64,000 bases of DNA from NCBI GenBank assembly GCA_902363375.1, contig CABIZX010000002.1:1-64000 (forward strand), written 5' to 3'. Below, in pieces: positions 1-10,037 of this stretch; the first letter of the stretch is position 1, and each line of letters opens with the position of its first letter. The translations under genes were made by a program, and so were the position numbers. Source of the stretch: Clostridiaceae bacterium. Lineage in GTDB: Bacteria > Bacillota > Clostridia > Clostridiales > Clostridiaceae. The notes beneath the pieces are model-generated. The model worked only from the letters and a program-made list of their open reading frames with translations. It had not been told where the DNA came from and searched no databases.

Positions 1-97
1 AATCACTCCAATCGCAATGGATGAAGGATTAAGATTTGCGATCAGAGAAGGTGGAAGAACAGTAGGATCAGGAGTTGTAACTTCTATCATCGAATAA
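1..97 (+). CDS. tuf: Elongation factor Tu, C-terminal fragment (partial at window edge)
   Basis: The first 31 codons in frame 2 end at TAA 95-97 and read as the C-terminus of EF-Tu, with the conserved stretch [15 protein letters not shown]. This is the third beta-barrel domain, which binds aminoacyl-tRNA acceptor and T-stems with domain II. The rest of the gene lies to the left of the window. tuf immediately upstream of the S10 operon is the usual Firmicutes order. The fragment is short, but the motif is diagnostic. Confidence 0.93.
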   Translation, partial: ITPIAMDEGLRFAIREGGRTVGSGVVTSIIE

Positions 98-180
98 TCA
101 AGATTTGAAACTAGTGTAAATATAAATTTACTATTTATCATCCTGAAAAGGAAATGTGCACAATAAAACCTAGGTATAAG

Positions 181-213
181 TAGAGAGATGGGGACGCCTA
201 TCTCTCTATTTTT
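181..213 (+). terminator. Rho-independent terminator after tuf
   Basis: A perfect 9-bp stem (181-189 with 200-208), a 10-nt loop and a run of five T (209-213). It separates the str-type operon from the S10 operon. Confidence 0.85.
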
Positions 214-564
214 ATGTGATTTAAGCGATGGATTACTATGAATTTAGAAGTTTACATATTATTGCTAGGTGGGAACCAATGAAGAAGTAATATGAGAAAT
301 CTGTAAATATATATTTTACCTTATTTTATATATTGAATTTAAATATTATATAATGTAAAATACATAAATGTAGCTTATGGTTATATATTAAATTTAGATA
401 TGTATAGTATAAGAAACTTTAATATAAAGATGTGTTATATAATATAAATTTAGGCAATGATATAGAAGAATAGTTAACAAAAATACATATTAAATCTGTG
501 GTATTATTATGAAGAAATTAAAAGATTTCAGAAATTTACAAGGGTAAAAAATGAATAAAAACTC

Positions 565-593
565 TTGTCAAAGTTAATAAAATAATGTATACT
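565..593 (+). promoter_or_regulatory. Sigma-A promoter of the S10-spc-alpha operon
   Basis: TTGTCA (565-570), a 17-nt spacer and TATACT (588-593). Transcription should start near 600, leaving a leader of about 200 nt before rpsJ. The stretch from 214 to 564 is very AT-rich and shows no gene I can support. Confidence 0.8.
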
Positions 594-599
594 ATAGAA

Positions 600-803
600 G
601 TTGCAGTATGGTAACAGCGATGAGGTAAGAGGTTGCCGGGCTTCCGGGGGAATTCTTAACCGAGCATGCCTGATCAAGAATTGGGCGACGGGGTCTGTAG
701 TACTACTATGTTTCTTCAAAAGAAGAAACACCAGGAACAGTTTACAGAACTTCCGCTGTTGCGCGTAAGAAGTAATAGCGTGCGATGAAAAGGAGGGAAT
801 AAA
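600..803 (+). promoter_or_regulatory. Structured 5' leader of rpsJ, candidate r-protein autoregulatory RNA
   Basis: The transcribed leader is much more GC-rich than the flanking intergenic DNA. Visible hairpins are AATTCTT/AAGAATT (651-657 with 676-682) and a perfect 8-bp stem with an AAAA loop (710-717 with 722-729). A further weak stem is AACAG/CTGTT (736-740 with 756-760). Leaders that bind a product of the operon are known for S10 operons in several bacteria. Whether this belongs to a described family is an inference from position and structure. Confidence 0.45.
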
Positions 804-1112
804 ATGTCAAAACAAAAAATCAGAATCAGATTAAAGGCGTTTGATCACACAATACTAGATCAATCAGCAGAGAAGATTGTTGAGACTGCTAAAAACACAG
901 GAGCCAAAGTAGCTGGTCCAGTACCACTACCAACTGAGAAGGATGTAATAACAATCCTAAGAGCTCCACACAAGTATAAAGATTCAAGAGAGCAGTTCGA
1001 AATCAGAACTCATAAAAGACTAATCGATATATTAAGTCCATCACCAAAAACTGTTGATGCATTAATGAGATTAGACTTACCAGCAGGTGTAGATATCGAA
1101 ATAAAATTATAA
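804..1112 (+). CDS. rpsJ: 30S ribosomal protein S10
   Basis: This 102-residue protein has the normal length and the conserved start [17 protein letters not shown] and the THKRLIDI region. S10 sits in the 30S head. As NusE, it also joins NusB in transcription antitermination complexes. The start is set by AAGGAGGG (791-798) a few bases before ATG 804. It is the first gene of the superoperon and lies behind a structured leader. The family assignment is certain. Confidence 0.98.
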   Translation: MSKQKIRIRLKAFDHTILDQSAEKIVETAKNTGAKVAGPVPLPTEKDVITILRAPHKYKDSREQFEIRTHKRLIDILSPSPKTVDALMRLDLPAGVDIEIKL

Positions 1113-1113
1113 T

Positions 1114-1192
1114 CGTACATAGTGCATTAACTGAACTATGATGTACGGGTAATAGAAAAACTATTACTAACTATTATGATCACTATGTGATC
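1114..1192 (+). promoter_or_regulatory. Three consecutive hairpins in the rpsJ-rplC spacer
   Basis: Three stems follow each other with almost no gap: CGTACAT/ATGTACG plus AGT/ACT (1114-1147), GTAATAG with a loop of five A then CTATTAC (1149-1167), and GATCAC/GTGATC with a 3-nt loop (1178-1192). None is followed by a T-run, so they look like RNA processing or attenuation elements rather than terminators. The spacer (106 nt) is the longest in this part of the operon. Confidence 0.55.
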
Positions 1193-1218
1193 CGCTAATA
1201 AGTAGGAGGTGTATTTAA

Positions 1219-1848
1219 ATGAAAAAAGCTATAATGGGTAAAAAATTAGGTATGACTCAAATATTTGATGAGAATAGAAGAGTGGTACCAGTAACAGTTG
1301 TAGAAGCTGGTCCATGTGTAGTAATCCAAAAGAAAACAGTAGAAAATGATGGATATGAAGCCATAAAAGTTGGATTTGGAGATATAAGAGAAAAATTAGT
1401 GAATAAACCTAAAAAGGGTGAATTCGCAAAAGCTGGTGTTGTTGTAAGAAGACACATAAAAGAATTTAGATTAGAAGATACAAGTGCTTATGAAGTAGGT
1501 TCTGAAATAAAAGCAGAAATCTTCGCAGCAGGAGATAAAGTAGACGTATCTGGAATATCTAAAGGAAAAGGATTTGCTGGCGTTATTAAAAGATGGAACT
1601 TCCACAGAGGACCAATGAGCCACGGATCTAAATTCCATAGAGCAGTAGGTTCAATGGGAGCATCATCAGACCCATCAAGAACATTCAAAAATAAAAAAAT
1701 GCCTGGACATATGGGGAATGTTAATACTACAGTATTAAATCTTGAAGTAGTAAGAGTAATACCTGAAAAAAATATTATTCTTATAAAAGGTGGAATACCA
1801 GGACCAAACAAAGGTGTAGTAGTAATAAGAAACGCTGTTAAAGCATAA
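1219..1848 (+). CDS. rplC: 50S ribosomal protein L3
   Basis: A 209-residue L3 of typical bacterial length. It starts [11 protein letters not shown] after a short extension and has the central loop motif [14 protein letters not shown] (about residues 129-142), which reaches toward the peptidyl transferase centre. L3 is an early assembly protein near the 3' end of 23S rRNA. A strong AGGAGGTG (1203-1210) precedes ATG 1219. It is the second gene of the S10 operon. Confidence 0.98.
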   Translation: MKKAIMGKKLGMTQIFDENRRVVPVTVVEAGPCVVIQKKTVENDGYEAIKVGFGDIREKLVNKPKKGEFAKAGVVVRRHIKEFRLEDTSAYEVGSEIKAEIFAAGDKVDVSGISKGKGFAGVIKRWNFHRGPMSHGSKFHRAVGSMGASSDPSRTFKNKKMPGHMGNVNTTVLNLEVVRVIPEKNIILIKGGIPGPNKGVVVIRNAVKA

Positions 1849-1865
1849 GGAAAGGAGGATGCAGA

Positions 1866-2486
1866 ATGCCTACAGTAAAAGTGTATAACACTGAGAAAAA
1901 AGAAGTTGGAGAAATTCAATTAAATGAAAGCATTTTTGGAGTAGAAGTTAGTGTTGAAGCAATGCACCAAGTTGTATTAGCTCAATTAGCTAACAAAAGA
2001 CAAGGAACTCAAAGTGCTAAAACAAGAGCTGAAGTAAGAGGCGGAGGAATTAAGCCTTGGAGACAAAAAGGAACAGGAAGAGCAAGACAAGGTTCTATAA
2101 GAGCTCCACAATGGATTCACGGAGGTATCGTATTTGCACCAAAACCACGTGATTACAGAGTTTCAGTTCCAAAGAGTATGAGAAGAGTAGCTATGAAATC
2201 AGCTTTAACTTCAAAAGTACAAGATAATGAAATGATAGTATTAGAAAGCTTAGCTTTCGATGCACCAAAAACTAAAGAAATGGTGAAAGTTCTTAATGCT
2301 TTTGAAACTAAAAAAACATTAATAGTTGTAGCTGAATCAAACGAGAATGTTTATAAATCAGCAAGAAACATTCCAGGAGTAGCTGTAGTGCCTGTAAACA
2401 ACATAAATGTTTACGACATATTAAAATATGAAAACTTAATGATTACTAAAGACGCTGTATCAAAAATTGAGGAGGTGTATGCATAA
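1866..2486 (+). CDS. rplD: 50S ribosomal protein L4
   Basis: A 206-residue L4 with the extended loop rich in Arg/Gly ([18 protein letters not shown], about residues 58-75) that lines the nascent peptide tunnel. In E. coli L4 represses its own operon. Here only the structured rpsJ leader hints at similar control. AAGGAGGA (1852-1859) sets the ATG. The stop overlaps the rplW start by one base (TAATG), implying translational coupling. Confidence 0.98.
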   Translation: MPTVKVYNTEKKEVGEIQLNESIFGVEVSVEAMHQVVLAQLANKRQGTQSAKTRAEVRGGGIKPWRQKGTGRARQGSIRAPQWIHGGIVFAPKPRDYRVSVPKSMRRVAMKSALTSKVQDNEMIVLESLAFDAPKTKEMVKVLNAFETKKTLIVVAESNENVYKSARNIPGVAVVPVNNINVYDILKYENLMITKDAVSKIEEVYA

Positions 2487-2782
2487 TGAAAATGACTAGT
2501 TATGATATAATAAGAAAACCTGTTATAACTGAAAAAAGTATGGCTGCTATGGCAGATAAAAAATACACTTTCATCGTTGACATACACGCAAACAAAGTTC
2601 AAATAAAGAAAGCTGTTGAAGAAGTTTTTGGAGTAACTGTTGAAGATGTTAAAACTCTAAGAAATTTAGGTAAAACTAAAAGAGTGGGAGTTCACATTGG
2701 AAAAAGAGCTGACTTCAAAAAAGCTGTTGTTAAATTAGCAGCTGACAGCAAATCAATTGAGTTCTTTGAAGGAATGCAATAA
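2486..2782 (+). CDS. rplW: 50S ribosomal protein L23
   Basis: A 98-residue L23 with the conserved start [14 protein letters not shown] and the [10 protein letters not shown] helix. L23 sits at the tunnel exit and is the docking site for trigger factor and SRP. ATG 2486 overlaps the rplD stop; ATG 2492 two codons in is an alternative. AGGAGGTG inside the rplD end serves as ribosome binding site. Confidence 0.97.
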   Translation: MKMTSYDIIRKPVITEKSMAAMADKKYTFIVDIHANKVQIKKAVEEVFGVTVEDVKTLRNLGKTKRVGVHIGKRADFKKAVVKLAADSKSIEFFEGMQ

Positions 2783-2834
2783 TATAACGCATTTATTGGC
2801 TAGAGCCAGATAAGCGAAGAAGGAGGGAAACCTA

Positions 2835-3668
2835 ATGGCAGTTAAAAAGTTTAACCCTACCACACCTTCAAGAAGAAATATGACTATGGCTACATTTGAA
2901 GAAATAACTACAAATGTACCTGAAAAGTCACTTCTTGTAAGCAAGAAAAAGACAGGTGGTAGAAATGCTCAAGGTAAAATTACTGTTCGTCACCACGGTG
3001 GTGGAGCGAAACAAAAATATAGATTAATAGATTTCAAGAGAAGTAAAGATGGTATACCAGCTAAAGTTGCAACTATCGAGTACGATCCAAACAGATCTGC
3101 TTATATTGCATTAGTTGTATATGCAGATGGTGAGAAGAGATACATAATAGCTCCAGTTGGATTAAAAGTTGGGGATGTTGTAGTGTCTGGACCAGACGCA
3201 GATATCAAAGTTGGAAATACACTTCCAATAACTAACATACCTGTAGGTACAATAATTCACAATATTGAATTACAAGTAGGAAAAGGTGCTCAACTTGTTA
3301 GATCAGCAGGTTCTTCAGCTCAATTAATGGCTAAAGAAGGAGCTTATGCTCAGGTAAGACTACCAAGTGGAGAAGTTAGATATGTAAGAGTAAACTGCAG
3401 AGCTACAATAGGAACAGTTTCAAACTTAACTCACGAAATTGTTAGCATAGGTAAAGCAGGAAGAAAGAGACATATGGGTATCAGACCAACAGTAAGAGGA
3501 TCTGTAATGAACCCTAATGACCACCCACACGGAGGAGGAGAAGGTAAGTCTCCAGTTGGTCATGCTAGTCCACGTACTCCATGGGGTAAACCAGCTCTTG
3601 GATACAAAACTAGAAAAACTAAAAAATACTCTGATAAATTTATTGTTAAGAAAAGAAATGGTAAATAA
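2835..3668 (+). CDS. rplB: 50S ribosomal protein L2
   Basis: A 277-residue L2 with the [18 protein letters not shown]-terminal stretch and the highly conserved [12 protein letters not shown] motif near residue 226, whose histidine lies close to the peptidyl transferase centre. It has an OB fold followed by an SH3-like domain and a basic C-terminal tail. AAGGAGGG (2819-2826) precedes ATG 2835. It is an essential early assembly protein of the 50S subunit. Confidence 0.98.
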   Translation: MAVKKFNPTTPSRRNMTMATFEEITTNVPEKSLLVSKKKTGGRNAQGKITVRHHGGGAKQKYRLIDFKRSKDGIPAKVATIEYDPNRSAYIALVVYADGEKRYIIAPVGLKVGDVVVSGPDADIKVGNTLPITNIPVGTIIHNIELQVGKGAQLVRSAGSSAQLMAKEGAYAQVRLPSGEVRYVRVNCRATIGTVSNLTHEIVSIGKAGRKRHMGIRPTVRGSVMNPNDHPHGGGEGKSPVGHASPRTPWGKPALGYKTRKTKKYSDKFIVKKRNGK

Positions 3669-3730
3669 TTAGAAGAGAAATAAATTCTCTTCTAATTATA
3701 ACCACTTTACATGAAGGGAGGCCACTAATA

Positions 3731-4012
3731 GTGAGTAGATCAATAAAAAAAGGACCTTTTGTAAAAGAATCTCTTCTAAAAAAAATAGAAGAAATGAACA
3801 AAGCTGGCGAGAAGAAAGTTATAAAGACTTGGTCAAGAAGCTCTACAATTTTTCCTCAAATGATAGGACACACAATTGCTGTTCATGATGGAAGAAAACA
3901 CGTTCCAGTATATGTTCAAGAAGATATGGTAGGACATAAACTTGGAGAGTTCGCTTTGACTAGAACTTTTAAAGGTCATATCGCGAAGGAAAAATCAAGT
4001 AGAATGAGATAG
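3731..4012 (+). CDS. rpsS: 30S ribosomal protein S19 (GTG start)
   Basis: A 93-residue S19, [15 protein letters not shown], with the conserved GRKHVPVYV and [13 protein letters not shown] motifs. It sits in the 30S head with S13. Translation starts at GTG 3731, the only start giving the family N-terminus, after GAAGGGAGG (3713-3721). The spacer before it (3669-3730) contains an inverted repeat, AGAAGAGAA with TTCTCTTCT, but no T-run. Confidence 0.97.
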   Translation: MSRSIKKGPFVKESLLKKIEEMNKAGEKKVIKTWSRSSTIFPQMIGHTIAVHDGRKHVPVYVQEDMVGHKLGEFALTRTFKGHIAKEKSSRMR

Positions 4013-4034
4013 TACGGGAAGGAGGAAATTACCA

Positions 4035-4370
4035 ATGGAAGCTAAAGCTATAGCTAAATATGTAAGAATGTCTCCTATGAAAGTTGGGATTGTTCTTGAC
4101 CTTATAAGAGATAAGAATGTAAATGAAGCTTTCGCTATATTACAATATACTCCAAAAGATGCAGCTGTTGTTGTTAATAAGTTATTAAAATCAGCTGTTG
4201 CGAATGCAGAAAACAATTTTAATTTAGACAGAAATAGATTATATGTTGCAGAGGCTCACACAGGTGCAGGTCCAACATTAAAGAGATTTAGACCACACGC
4301 TCAAGGTAGAGCATTTAGAATATTAAAAAGAACTAGCCATATAACTATAGTAGTTAAAGAAAGAGCATAA
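4035..4370 (+). CDS. rplV: 50S ribosomal protein L22
   Basis: A 111-residue L22 beginning [24 protein letters not shown] and ending with the tunnel hairpin region [18 protein letters not shown]. Its extended loop forms part of the tunnel constriction with L4. AAGGAGGA (4019-4026) sets ATG 4035, 22 nt after rpsS. Confidence 0.98.
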   Translation: MEAKAIAKYVRMSPMKVGIVLDLIRDKNVNEAFAILQYTPKDAAVVVNKLLKSAVANAENNFNLDRNRLYVAEAHTGAGPTLKRFRPHAQGRAFRILKRTSHITIVVKERA

Positions 4371-4386
4371 GAAGGAGGGATATAGA

Positions 4387-5052
4387 GTGGGTCAAAAAGT
4401 ACATCCACACGGCCTAAGAGTTGGTGTTATCAAGGATTGGGACGCTAAATGGTATGCAGATAAGAAAAATTTTGCAGATAACTTAATTGAAGATAATACT
4501 ATCAGAGAATATTTAAAGAAAAGATTATTCACTGCTGGAATATCTAAAATTGAGATAGAAAGAGCAGCTAAAAGAGTTAAAATAAATATACATACCGCAA
4601 AACCTGGAATGGTTATAGGAAAAGGCGGTCAAAGTATAGAAGAACTTAAAGTTGCATTAAAAGAAGTTGTTGGAGATAAATTTGTTTTAATTAATATAGT
4701 AGAAGTTAAAACACCAGAAAATAATGCACAATTAATGGCTGAGAATATAGCAGCTCAATTAGAAAAGAGAATATCTTTCAGAAGAGCTATGAAACAAACA
4801 ATTCAAAGAGCTATGAGAACAGGTGTTAAGGGAGTTAAGACTGCATGTTCAGGAAGATTAGGCGGAGCTGAAATCGCAAGAACAGAACAGTATCACGAGG
4901 GAACAATCCCACTACAAACTTTAAGAGCTGATATCGACTATGGATTTACAGAAGCTAATACAATCTATGGTAAGATTGGTGTAAAAGTTTGGGTATACAA
5001 AGGTGAGGTTCTTCCGACTAAAAAAGTTGAGAAGGAAGAAAGTAACTCATAA
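4387..5052 (+). CDS. rpsC: 30S ribosomal protein S3 (GTG start)
   Basis: A 221-residue S3. The N-terminus [13 protein letters not shown] is canonical, and a KH RNA-binding domain carries the GKGG loop at residues 78-81. The C-terminal domain holds [11 protein letters not shown]3 lies at the mRNA entry channel. The start is GTG 4387 with AGAAGGAGGG just upstream. Confidence 0.98.
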   Translation: MGQKVHPHGLRVGVIKDWDAKWYADKKNFADNLIEDNTIREYLKKRLFTAGISKIEIERAAKRVKINIHTAKPGMVIGKGGQSIEELKVALKEVVGDKFVLINIVEVKTPENNAQLMAENIAAQLEKRISFRRAMKQTIQRAMRTGVKGVKTACSGRLGGAEIARTEQYHEGTIPLQTLRADIDYGFTEANTIYGKIGVKVWVYKGEVLPTKKVEKEESNS

Positions 5053-5079
5053 TAACGTGTAAGGAAGGAGGAATTTGAC

Positions 5080-5523
5080 ATGTTAATGCCTAAAAGAGTT
5101 AAACATCGTAAGGTACAACGTGGTAGAATGAAAGGTAAAGCTACAAGAGGTAACTTCATCGCTTATGGAGATTATGCTTTACAAGCAACAGAATGCGGTT
5201 GGATTACAAGCAACCAAATAGAATCTGCCAGAATAGCTATAAATAGATACGTTAAAAGAGGAGGAAAGGTTTGGATAAAAATCTTCCCTGATAAGCCAGT
5301 AACAGAAAAGCCAGCTGAAACTCGTATGGGTTCCGGTAAAGGTTCACCAGAATACTGGGTAGCAGTAGTTAAACCAGGTAGAGTATTATTTGAAATATCT
5401 GGAGTATCTGAAGAAGCTGCTAGAGAAGCTATGAGACTTGCGTCTCACAAATTACCAGTAACAACTAAATTTGTTACTAGAAGAGATTTTGAGGAAATGG
5501 GTGGTGAAATCAATGAAGGCTAA
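5080..5523 (+). CDS. rplP: 50S ribosomal protein L16
   Basis: A 147-residue L16, [15 protein letters not shown], with the [16 protein letters not shown] and [18 protein letters not shown] regions. It binds near the A-site finger and contacts A-site tRNA. AAGGAGGA (5063-5070) precedes ATG 5080. Its end overlaps the first codons of rpmC, so the two are likely translationally coupled. Confidence 0.97.
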   Translation: MLMPKRVKHRKVQRGRMKGKATRGNFIAYGDYALQATECGWITSNQIESARIAINRYVKRGGKVWIKIFPDKPVTEKPAETRMGSGKGSPEYWVAVVKPGRVLFEISGVSEEAAREAMRLASHKLPVTTKFVTRRDFEEMGGEINEG

Positions 5524-5725
5524 TGAATTGAAAGAGTTGAGACAAAGTACTCCTCAAGATTTAAATGTAAAACTATCTGATCTTAAATCAGAATTATTTA
5601 ACCTTAGATTTCAGTTAGCTACAGGACAGTTAGAAAACCCAATGAGAATTAAACAGGTTAAGAAGTCTATAGCCCAAATTAAAACCATCCTTAGAGAAGA
5701 AGAATTAAGGGCTTGTGAGCAGTAA
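5513..5725 (+). CDS. rpmC: 50S ribosomal protein L29
   Basis: A 70-residue L29, [17 protein letters not shown], mostly alpha-helical, ending with the conserved [21 protein letters not shown] region. I chose ATG 5513 because MKA-ELKELR is the family start. GTG 5504 three codons upstream is possible, and a longer reading from 5471 is only overlap with rplP. The overlap with rplP is 11 nt. L29 sits at the tunnel exit beside L23. Confidence 0.93.
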   Translation: MKANELKELRQSTPQDLNVKLSDLKSELFNLRFQLATGQLENPMRIKQVKKSIAQIKTILREEELRACEQ

Positions 5726-5746
5726 TACTGAAAGGAGGTTCATCTT

Positions 5747-6001
5747 GTGGAAAGAGGAAATAGAAAAAGTAGAATCGGAAGAGTAGTTTCTGACAAAATG
5801 GATAAAACAATAGTTGTTGCTGTAGAAACTAAAGTTAGACATCCGCTATATGGAAAAACAGTTAATAGAACAACTAAATTTAAGGCTCATGATGAAAATA
5901 ATGAAGCAAAAGTTAACGATAGAGTATTAATAATGGAAACAAGACCACTATCTAAGGATAAGAGATGGAGACTTGTTGAAATCATGGAAAGAGCTAAATA
6001 G
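5747..6001 (+). CDS. rpsQ: 30S ribosomal protein S17 (GTG start)
   Basis: An 84-residue S17 with an OB fold, containing [17 protein letters not shown] and the conserved [16 protein letters not shown] end. GTG 5747 follows GAAAGGAGGT (5730-5739). It is a primary 16S rRNA binding protein in the 30S body. Confidence 0.97.
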   Translation: MERGNRKSRIGRVVSDKMDKTIVVAVETKVRHPLYGKTVNRTTKFKAHDENNEAKVNDRVLIMETRPLSKDKRWRLVEIMERAK

Positions 6002-6024
6002 TTAACTGAAGGGAGGGTATTTAC

Positions 6025-6393
6025 ATGATACAACAACAAACATTATTAAAAGTAGCGGATAACTCTGGTGCTAAAGAAATAATGTGTATTAGAGTACTCG
6101 GTGGTTCCAAAAGAAAATGGGGAAACATCGGAGACGTAATTGTTGCTAGCGTTAAAAGTGCAACACCAGGTGGAGTTGTTAAAAAAGGTGACGTAGTAAA
6201 AGCAGTTATTGTTAGATCAGTTAAAGGTTTGAGAAGAGCAGACGGGACTTATATCAGATTTGATGAGAACGCAGCTGTTATTATAAAAGACGATAAGAAT
6301 CCAAAAGGAACTCGTATCTTCGGACCTGTTGCTAGGGAGCTAAGAGATAAAGAATATAATAAAATATTATCATTAGCACCTGAAGTACTATAG
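6025..6393 (+). CDS. rplN: 50S ribosomal protein L14
   Basis: The length of 122 residues is exactly typical for L14. It starts [17 protein letters not shown] and carries the [17 protein letters not shown] and [13 protein letters not shown] motifs. L14 forms intersubunit bridges and is the binding site of the silencing factor RsfS. GAAGGGAGG (6008-6016) sets ATG 6025. It opens the spc part of the superoperon. Confidence 0.98.
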   Translation: MIQQQTLLKVADNSGAKEIMCIRVLGGSKRKWGNIGDVIVASVKSATPGGVVKKGDVVKAVIVRSVKGLRRADGTYIRFDENAAVIIKDDKNPKGTRIFGPVARELRDKEYNKILSLAPEVL

Positions 6394-6410
6394 GATAGGG
6401 GGTAGCAAAG

Positions 6411-6725
6411 ATGAAAGTTCATGTTAGAAAGAAAGACACTGTTATGGTTATCTCTGGAAAAGACAAAGGTAAAACTGGAGAAGTTTTAGCTGTTTATCCT
6501 AAGACTGGAAAAGTTGTAGTTGCTGGAGTAAATGTAGTAACTAAACATCAAAAACCAAACAGACAAAATATGCAAGGTGGAATAGTAAACTTTGAAGCAG
6601 CTATTAACAGCTCAAAAGTTATGCTATATTGCGATAAATGTAAGAGCGTAACTAGAATAAGCAATAAAGTGCTAGATGATGGCACAAAAGTTAGAGTTTG
6701 CAAGAAGTGCGGAGAAACATTTTAA
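6411..6725 (+). CDS. rplX: 50S ribosomal protein L24, zinc-ribbon form
   Basis: A 104-residue L24 with an N-terminal KOW motif ([15 protein letters not shown], residues 11-25). It also has two CxxC pairs (Cys74/Cys77 and Cys97/Cys100) that should bind zinc, a common feature of clostridial L24. L24 starts 50S assembly at the 5' end of 23S rRNA and lies by the tunnel exit. The ribosome binding site is AGGGGGT (about 6397). Confidence 0.97.
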   Translation: MKVHVRKKDTVMVISGKDKGKTGEVLAVYPKTGKVVVAGVNVVTKHQKPNRQNMQGGIVNFEAAINSSKVMLYCDKCKSVTRISNKVLDDGTKVRVCKKCGETF

Positions 6726-6747
6726 TTCGCGAAAGGAGGTTTAACAA

Positions 6748-7290
6748 ATGGTTACAAGACTACAAGAGAAATACAATAGTGAAGTAATACCAGCTATGAT
6801 GGATAAGTTCGGATACAAAAATATAATGGAAGTACCTAAACTTGAAAAAATAGTTATAAATATGGGAGTTGGCGAAGCTAAGGATAACTCTAAAGTTTTA
6901 GATGCTGCTGTAAGTGATATGCAATTAATCACTGGACAAAAAGCTGTATTAACTAGAGCAAAAAAATCAGTTGCCAACTTTAAAATAAGAGAGAATATGG
7001 CGATTGGATGTAAAGTTACATTAAGAAAAGAGAAGATGTTCCAATTTGCGGACAAATTAATGAATATAGCATTACCAAGAGTTAGAGACTTCAGAGGCGT
7101 TCCTACTAAATCTTTTGATGGAAGAGGAAACTATGCTTTAGGAATAAAAGAACAATTAATATTCCCTGAAATAGAATATGATAAAATTGATAAAGTAAGA
7201 GGAATGGATATAATATTTGTAACTACTGCAAAGACAGACGAGGAAGCAAGAGAATTATTAAGATTCCTTGGAATGCCATTTGCTCAATAA
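6748..7290 (+). CDS. rplE: 50S ribosomal protein L5
   Basis: A 180-residue L5 with [14 protein letters not shown], the [21 protein letters not shown] stretch and [23 protein letters not shown]. It binds 5S rRNA in the central protuberance. CGAAAGGAGGT (about 6729-6739) sets ATG 6748. The length and all landmarks match the family. Confidence 0.98.
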   Translation: MVTRLQEKYNSEVIPAMMDKFGYKNIMEVPKLEKIVINMGVGEAKDNSKVLDAAVSDMQLITGQKAVLTRAKKSVANFKIRENMAIGCKVTLRKEKMFQFADKLMNIALPRVRDFRGVPTKSFDGRGNYALGIKEQLIFPEIEYDKIDKVRGMDIIFVTTAKTDEEARELLRFLGMPFAQ

Positions 7291-7304
7291 AAGGAGGGAA
7301 TGAC

Positions 7305-7490
7305 TTGGCACGTAAAGCTTTAATCGAAAAGTGGAAAAAAGAACCGAAGTATTCAACTAGAGCATACTCTAGATGCAGATTATGTGGAAGACCACACTCT
7401 GTTTTAAAGAAATTTGGTATTTGCCGTATATGTTTCAGAGAACTTGCTTACAAAGGACAAATTCCTGGATGTAAAAAGGCAAGCTGGTAA
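7305..7490 (+). CDS. rpsZ: 30S ribosomal protein S14, zinc-binding (type Z), TTG start
   Basis: The short 61-residue S14 with Cys24, Cys27, Cys40 and Cys43 forming the zinc site (CRLC, CRIC). Many Firmicutes carry this form and keep a longer zinc-free paralogue for zinc starvation; none is in this window. The start is TTG 7305 after AAGGAGGG, since no ATG or GTG gives the family N-terminus [10 protein letters not shown]. Confidence 0.96.
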   Translation: MARKALIEKWKKEPKYSTRAYSRCRLCGRPHSVLKKFGICRICFRELAYKGQIPGCKKASW

Positions 7491-7522
7491 TATACAGATC
7501 ATAGCGAAAGGAGGCACAATTA

Positions 7523-7921
7523 ATGAATATGACTGATCCGATAGCAGATTTGCTAACACGTATAAGAAATGCAAATATTGTTAGACATGAAATAGTAGAA
7601 GTTCCTTCTTCAACAATAAAGAAGGGTATAGCAAACATAATGCTTCAAGAAGGATATATTAAAAATATAGAAGAATATCAAGATGGAAATGTTTCTATGT
7701 TAAGACTTAGCATGAAATATGGCCAAAATAAAGAGAGAGTTATAACAGGCCTTAAGAGAATATCTAAACCAGGACTAAGAGTTTACAGCGGTAAGGATGA
7801 TATCCCTAAAGTTTTAAATGGCTTAGGAGTTGCAATAATTTCAACTTCTAAAGGATTAGTTTCTGATAGAGAGGCTAGAAAATTAGGATTAGGCGGAGAA
7901 GTTATCTGCTACATCTGGTAG
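7523..7921 (+). CDS. rpsH: 30S ribosomal protein S8
   Basis: A 132-residue S8, [16 protein letters not shown], ending in the conserved [18 protein letters not shown]. It binds 16S rRNA helix 21. In E. coli it represses the spc operon. GAAAGGAGG (7505-7513) precedes ATG 7523. Confidence 0.98.
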   Translation: MNMTDPIADLLTRIRNANIVRHEIVEVPSSTIKKGIANIMLQEGYIKNIEEYQDGNVSMLRLSMKYGQNKERVITGLKRISKPGLRVYSGKDDIPKVLNGLGVAIISTSKGLVSDREARKLGLGGEVICYIW

Positions 7922-7944
7922 TTTAGGAACAAGGAGGTGCGATT

Positions 7945-8484
7945 ATGTCAAGAGTAGGAAGACTTCCAATAGCTATACCAGCTGGCGTAACTGTTACAGT
8001 AACACCAGACAACGTTGTTACAGTTAAAGGACCTAAAGGGGAATTAACTAAAGCAATGACAAAGGATATAAACATAGCTATAGAGGATAATCAAGTGGTT
8101 GTTACAAGACCAAGCGATATAAAAGAACATAGAGCTCTACATGGATTAACAAGAGCATTAATAAATAATATGGTAATCGGAGTAACTAATGGTTTTAGTA
8201 AGACATTACAATTAATTGGTGTTGGATATAGAGCAACAGCAAAGGGTAAGGGATTAACTTTAAACCTAGGATTCTCACATCCAGTTGAAATAGAAGCTGT
8301 AGATGGAATTACATTTGAATTAACAGATGCAAATACTATAGTAGTAAAAGGAATCGACAAGGAATTAGTTGGTGCAGTTGCAGCTGATATAAGAACTTGG
8401 AGAAAACCAGAGCCTTACAAAGGAAAAGGTATTAAGTACTCTGATGAGGTTATCAGACGTAAGGAAGGTAAGACTGGTAAATAA
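7945..8484 (+). CDS. rplF: 50S ribosomal protein L6
   Basis: A 179-residue L6 made of two homologous domains. It starts [15 protein letters not shown] and ends in the [21 protein letters not shown] motif that contacts the sarcin-ricin loop region used by GTPase factors. AAGGAGGTG (7930-7938) sets the ATG. Confidence 0.98.
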   Translation: MSRVGRLPIAIPAGVTVTVTPDNVVTVKGPKGELTKAMTKDINIAIEDNQVVVTRPSDIKEHRALHGLTRALINNMVIGVTNGFSKTLQLIGVGYRATAKGKGLTLNLGFSHPVEIEAVDGITFELTDANTIVVKGIDKELVGAVAADIRTWRKPEPYKGKGIKYSDEVIRRKEGKTGK

Positions 8485-8509
8485 TAGCTATTAGAAAGGA
8501 GAGAATTTC

Positions 8510-8872
8510 ATGTTCAAAAAAGCTGATAGAAAACTATCAAGAGAAAGACGTCATTTAAGAGTACGTAAAAAAGTTCATGGAACAGCTGAAAGACCAAGAC
8601 TTGCAGTGTTTAGAAGTGAAAAGAACATATATGCTCAAATTATAGATGATGTTGCTGGAAGAACATTAGTTGCTGCATCTAGTTTAGATAAGGATTTTTC
8701 TTTAAAAGTTGGTAGTAATAAAGAAGCTGCTAAATTAGTTGGTGAAGCAGTAGCTAAGAAAGCAATAGAAGCAGGAATTACTGAGGTTGTATTCGATAGA
8801 GGTGGATATGTATATCACGGAAGAGTACAAATGCTTGCAGAAGGTGCAAGAGAAGCAGGACTTAAATTCTAA
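8510..8872 (+). CDS. rplR: 50S ribosomal protein L18
   Basis: A 120-residue L18 with [21 protein letters not shown] and the conserved C-terminal [25 protein letters not shown]. It binds 5S rRNA together with L5. AAAGGAGAG lies 10 nt before ATG 8510. Confidence 0.98.
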   Translation: MFKKADRKLSRERRHLRVRKKVHGTAERPRLAVFRSEKNIYAQIIDDVAGRTLVAASSLDKDFSLKVGSNKEAAKLVGEAVAKKAIEAGITEVVFDRGGYVYHGRVQMLAEGAREAGLKF

Positions 8873-8889
8873 AAAAAGGAGGTACACAC

Positions 8890-9387
8890 ATGAAAATAGA
8901 TCCTAGCACACTTGATCTTAAAGAGAAAGTTGTACACATAAACAGAGTTGCTAAGGTTGTTAAAGGTGGTAGAAACTTCAGATTCAGCGCACTAGTAGTT
9001 GTTGGTGATGAGAACGGACACGTTGGTGTTGGAATGGGAAAATCTATCGAAATACCAGAAGCAATCAGAAAAGGTATCGAAGATGCTAAAAAGAACATCG
9101 TTAAAGTTGAATTAGATGGAACTACAGTTCCTCATACTATAGATGGTAAATTTGGAACTGGTACAGTTCATATAATGCCAGCTTCAGAAGGAACAGGTGT
9201 TATCGCTGGAGGTCCAGCAAGAGCAGTACTTGAGCTTGCAGGATTAAAGGACGTTAGAGCTAAATCACTAGGTTCAAATAACCCAAGAAACATGGTTAGC
9301 GCAACAATAGATGGATTATCAAAATTAAGAACAGCAGAGCAAGTTGCAAAACTTAGAGGCAAAACTGTTGAAGAAATTCTAGGATAG
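8890..9387 (+). CDS. rpsE: 30S ribosomal protein S5
   Basis: A 165-residue S5 with the N-terminal double-stranded RNA-binding fold ([27 protein letters not shown]) and the C-terminal [16 protein letters not shown] motif. It affects decoding accuracy and forms the mRNA entry with S3 and S4. AAAGGAGGT sets ATG 8890. Confidence 0.98.
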   Translation: MKIDPSTLDLKEKVVHINRVAKVVKGGRNFRFSALVVVGDENGHVGVGMGKSIEIPEAIRKGIEDAKKNIVKVELDGTTVPHTIDGKFGTGTVHIMPASEGTGVIAGGPARAVLELAGLKDVRAKSLGSNNPRNMVSATIDGLSKLRTAEQVAKLRGKTVEEILG

Positions 9388-9399
9388 GAGGGGAAAACC

Positions 9400-9579
9400 T
9401 TGGCTAAAGTTAAAATAACATTAGTAAAGAGTTTAATTGGTAGAAAAAAAGATCATATTGCTACTGTAGAGGCTCTTGGATTAAGAAAAATAGGTAAAAC
9501 TGTTGAGCACGAGGAGACTCCTCAGATCAGAGGTATGATTAATAAAGTAAGTTACCTACTAAAAGTAGAAGAAGCTTAA
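9400..9579 (+). CDS. rpmD: 50S ribosomal protein L30 (59 residues, TTG start)
   Basis: A small gene between rpsE and rplO with a TTG start (9400) after AGGAGGGG (9387-9394). The product begins [19 protein letters not shown], contains [21 protein letters not shown] and ends [11 protein letters not shown], a full-length L30. The position in the spc order (rpsE-rpmD-rplO) confirms it. The short length and TTG start make it easy to miss. Confidence 0.96.
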   Translation: MAKVKITLVKSLIGRKKDHIATVEALGLRKIGKTVEHEETPQIRGMINKVSYLLKVEEA

Positions 9580-9596
9580 ACTAAGGAGGTGTAAAT

Positions 9597-10037
9597 ATGA
9601 GACTTCATGAGTTAAGACCTGCAGAAGGTGCAAAAAAATCTCCTAAGAGAATCGGTAGAGGTGCTGGTTCAGGTTGGGGTAAAACTGCTGGAAAAGGTCA
9701 AAAAGGACAAAACTCAAGATCTGGTGGTGGTGTAAGACCAGGATTTGAGGGGGGTCAAATGCCTTTATATAGAAGACTACCTAAGAGAGGATTTACAAAT
9801 ATATTTGCTAAAGAATATACTTGTATAAACGTAGATAGACTAAACATATTTGAGGATGGAACTGTAGTTACTCCGGAATTACTTCGTGAAGCTGGAATGG
9901 CTAAGAGAGTGAACGATGGGATAAAGATTCTTGGAAATGGTAATATTGAAAAGAAATTAACTGTTAAAGCTAATAAGATTTCAAAAGCTGCAGCAGAGAA
10001 GATTGAAGCGGCAGGAGGAAAAGTTGAGGTGATATAG
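9597..10037 (+). CDS. rplO: 50S ribosomal protein L15
   Basis: A 146-residue L15. The glycine/arginine-rich N-terminal extension ([21 protein letters not shown]) penetrates the 50S core, and a globular C-terminal domain ends [25 protein letters not shown] (9583-9591) sets ATG 9597. The stop abuts secY, whose ATG follows immediately. Confidence 0.98.
   Translation: MRLHELRPAEGAKKSPKRIGRGAGSGWGKTAGKGQKGQNSRSGGGVRPGFEGGQMPLYRRLPKRGFTNIFAKEYTCINVDRLNIFEDGTVVTPELLREAGMAKRVNDGIKILGNGNIEKKLTVKANKISKAAAEKIEAAGGKVEVI

Noticed and set aside
528..731. Minus-strand frame of 67 codons in the rpsJ leader
   Set aside because: It overlaps the S10 promoter and a structured leader, has no ribosome binding site and low-complexity end; it is a chance frame.
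1488..1919. Minus-strand frame of 143 codons opposite rplC
   Set aside because: Shadow of a certain ribosomal protein gene; the same holds for the other long antisense frames such as those opposite citE, glmS and the bactofilin genes, where repeated codons create long open antisense frames.
5471..5512. Longer rpmC start
   Set aside because: It would only add translated rplP sequence in another frame; the family N-terminus starts at 5513.
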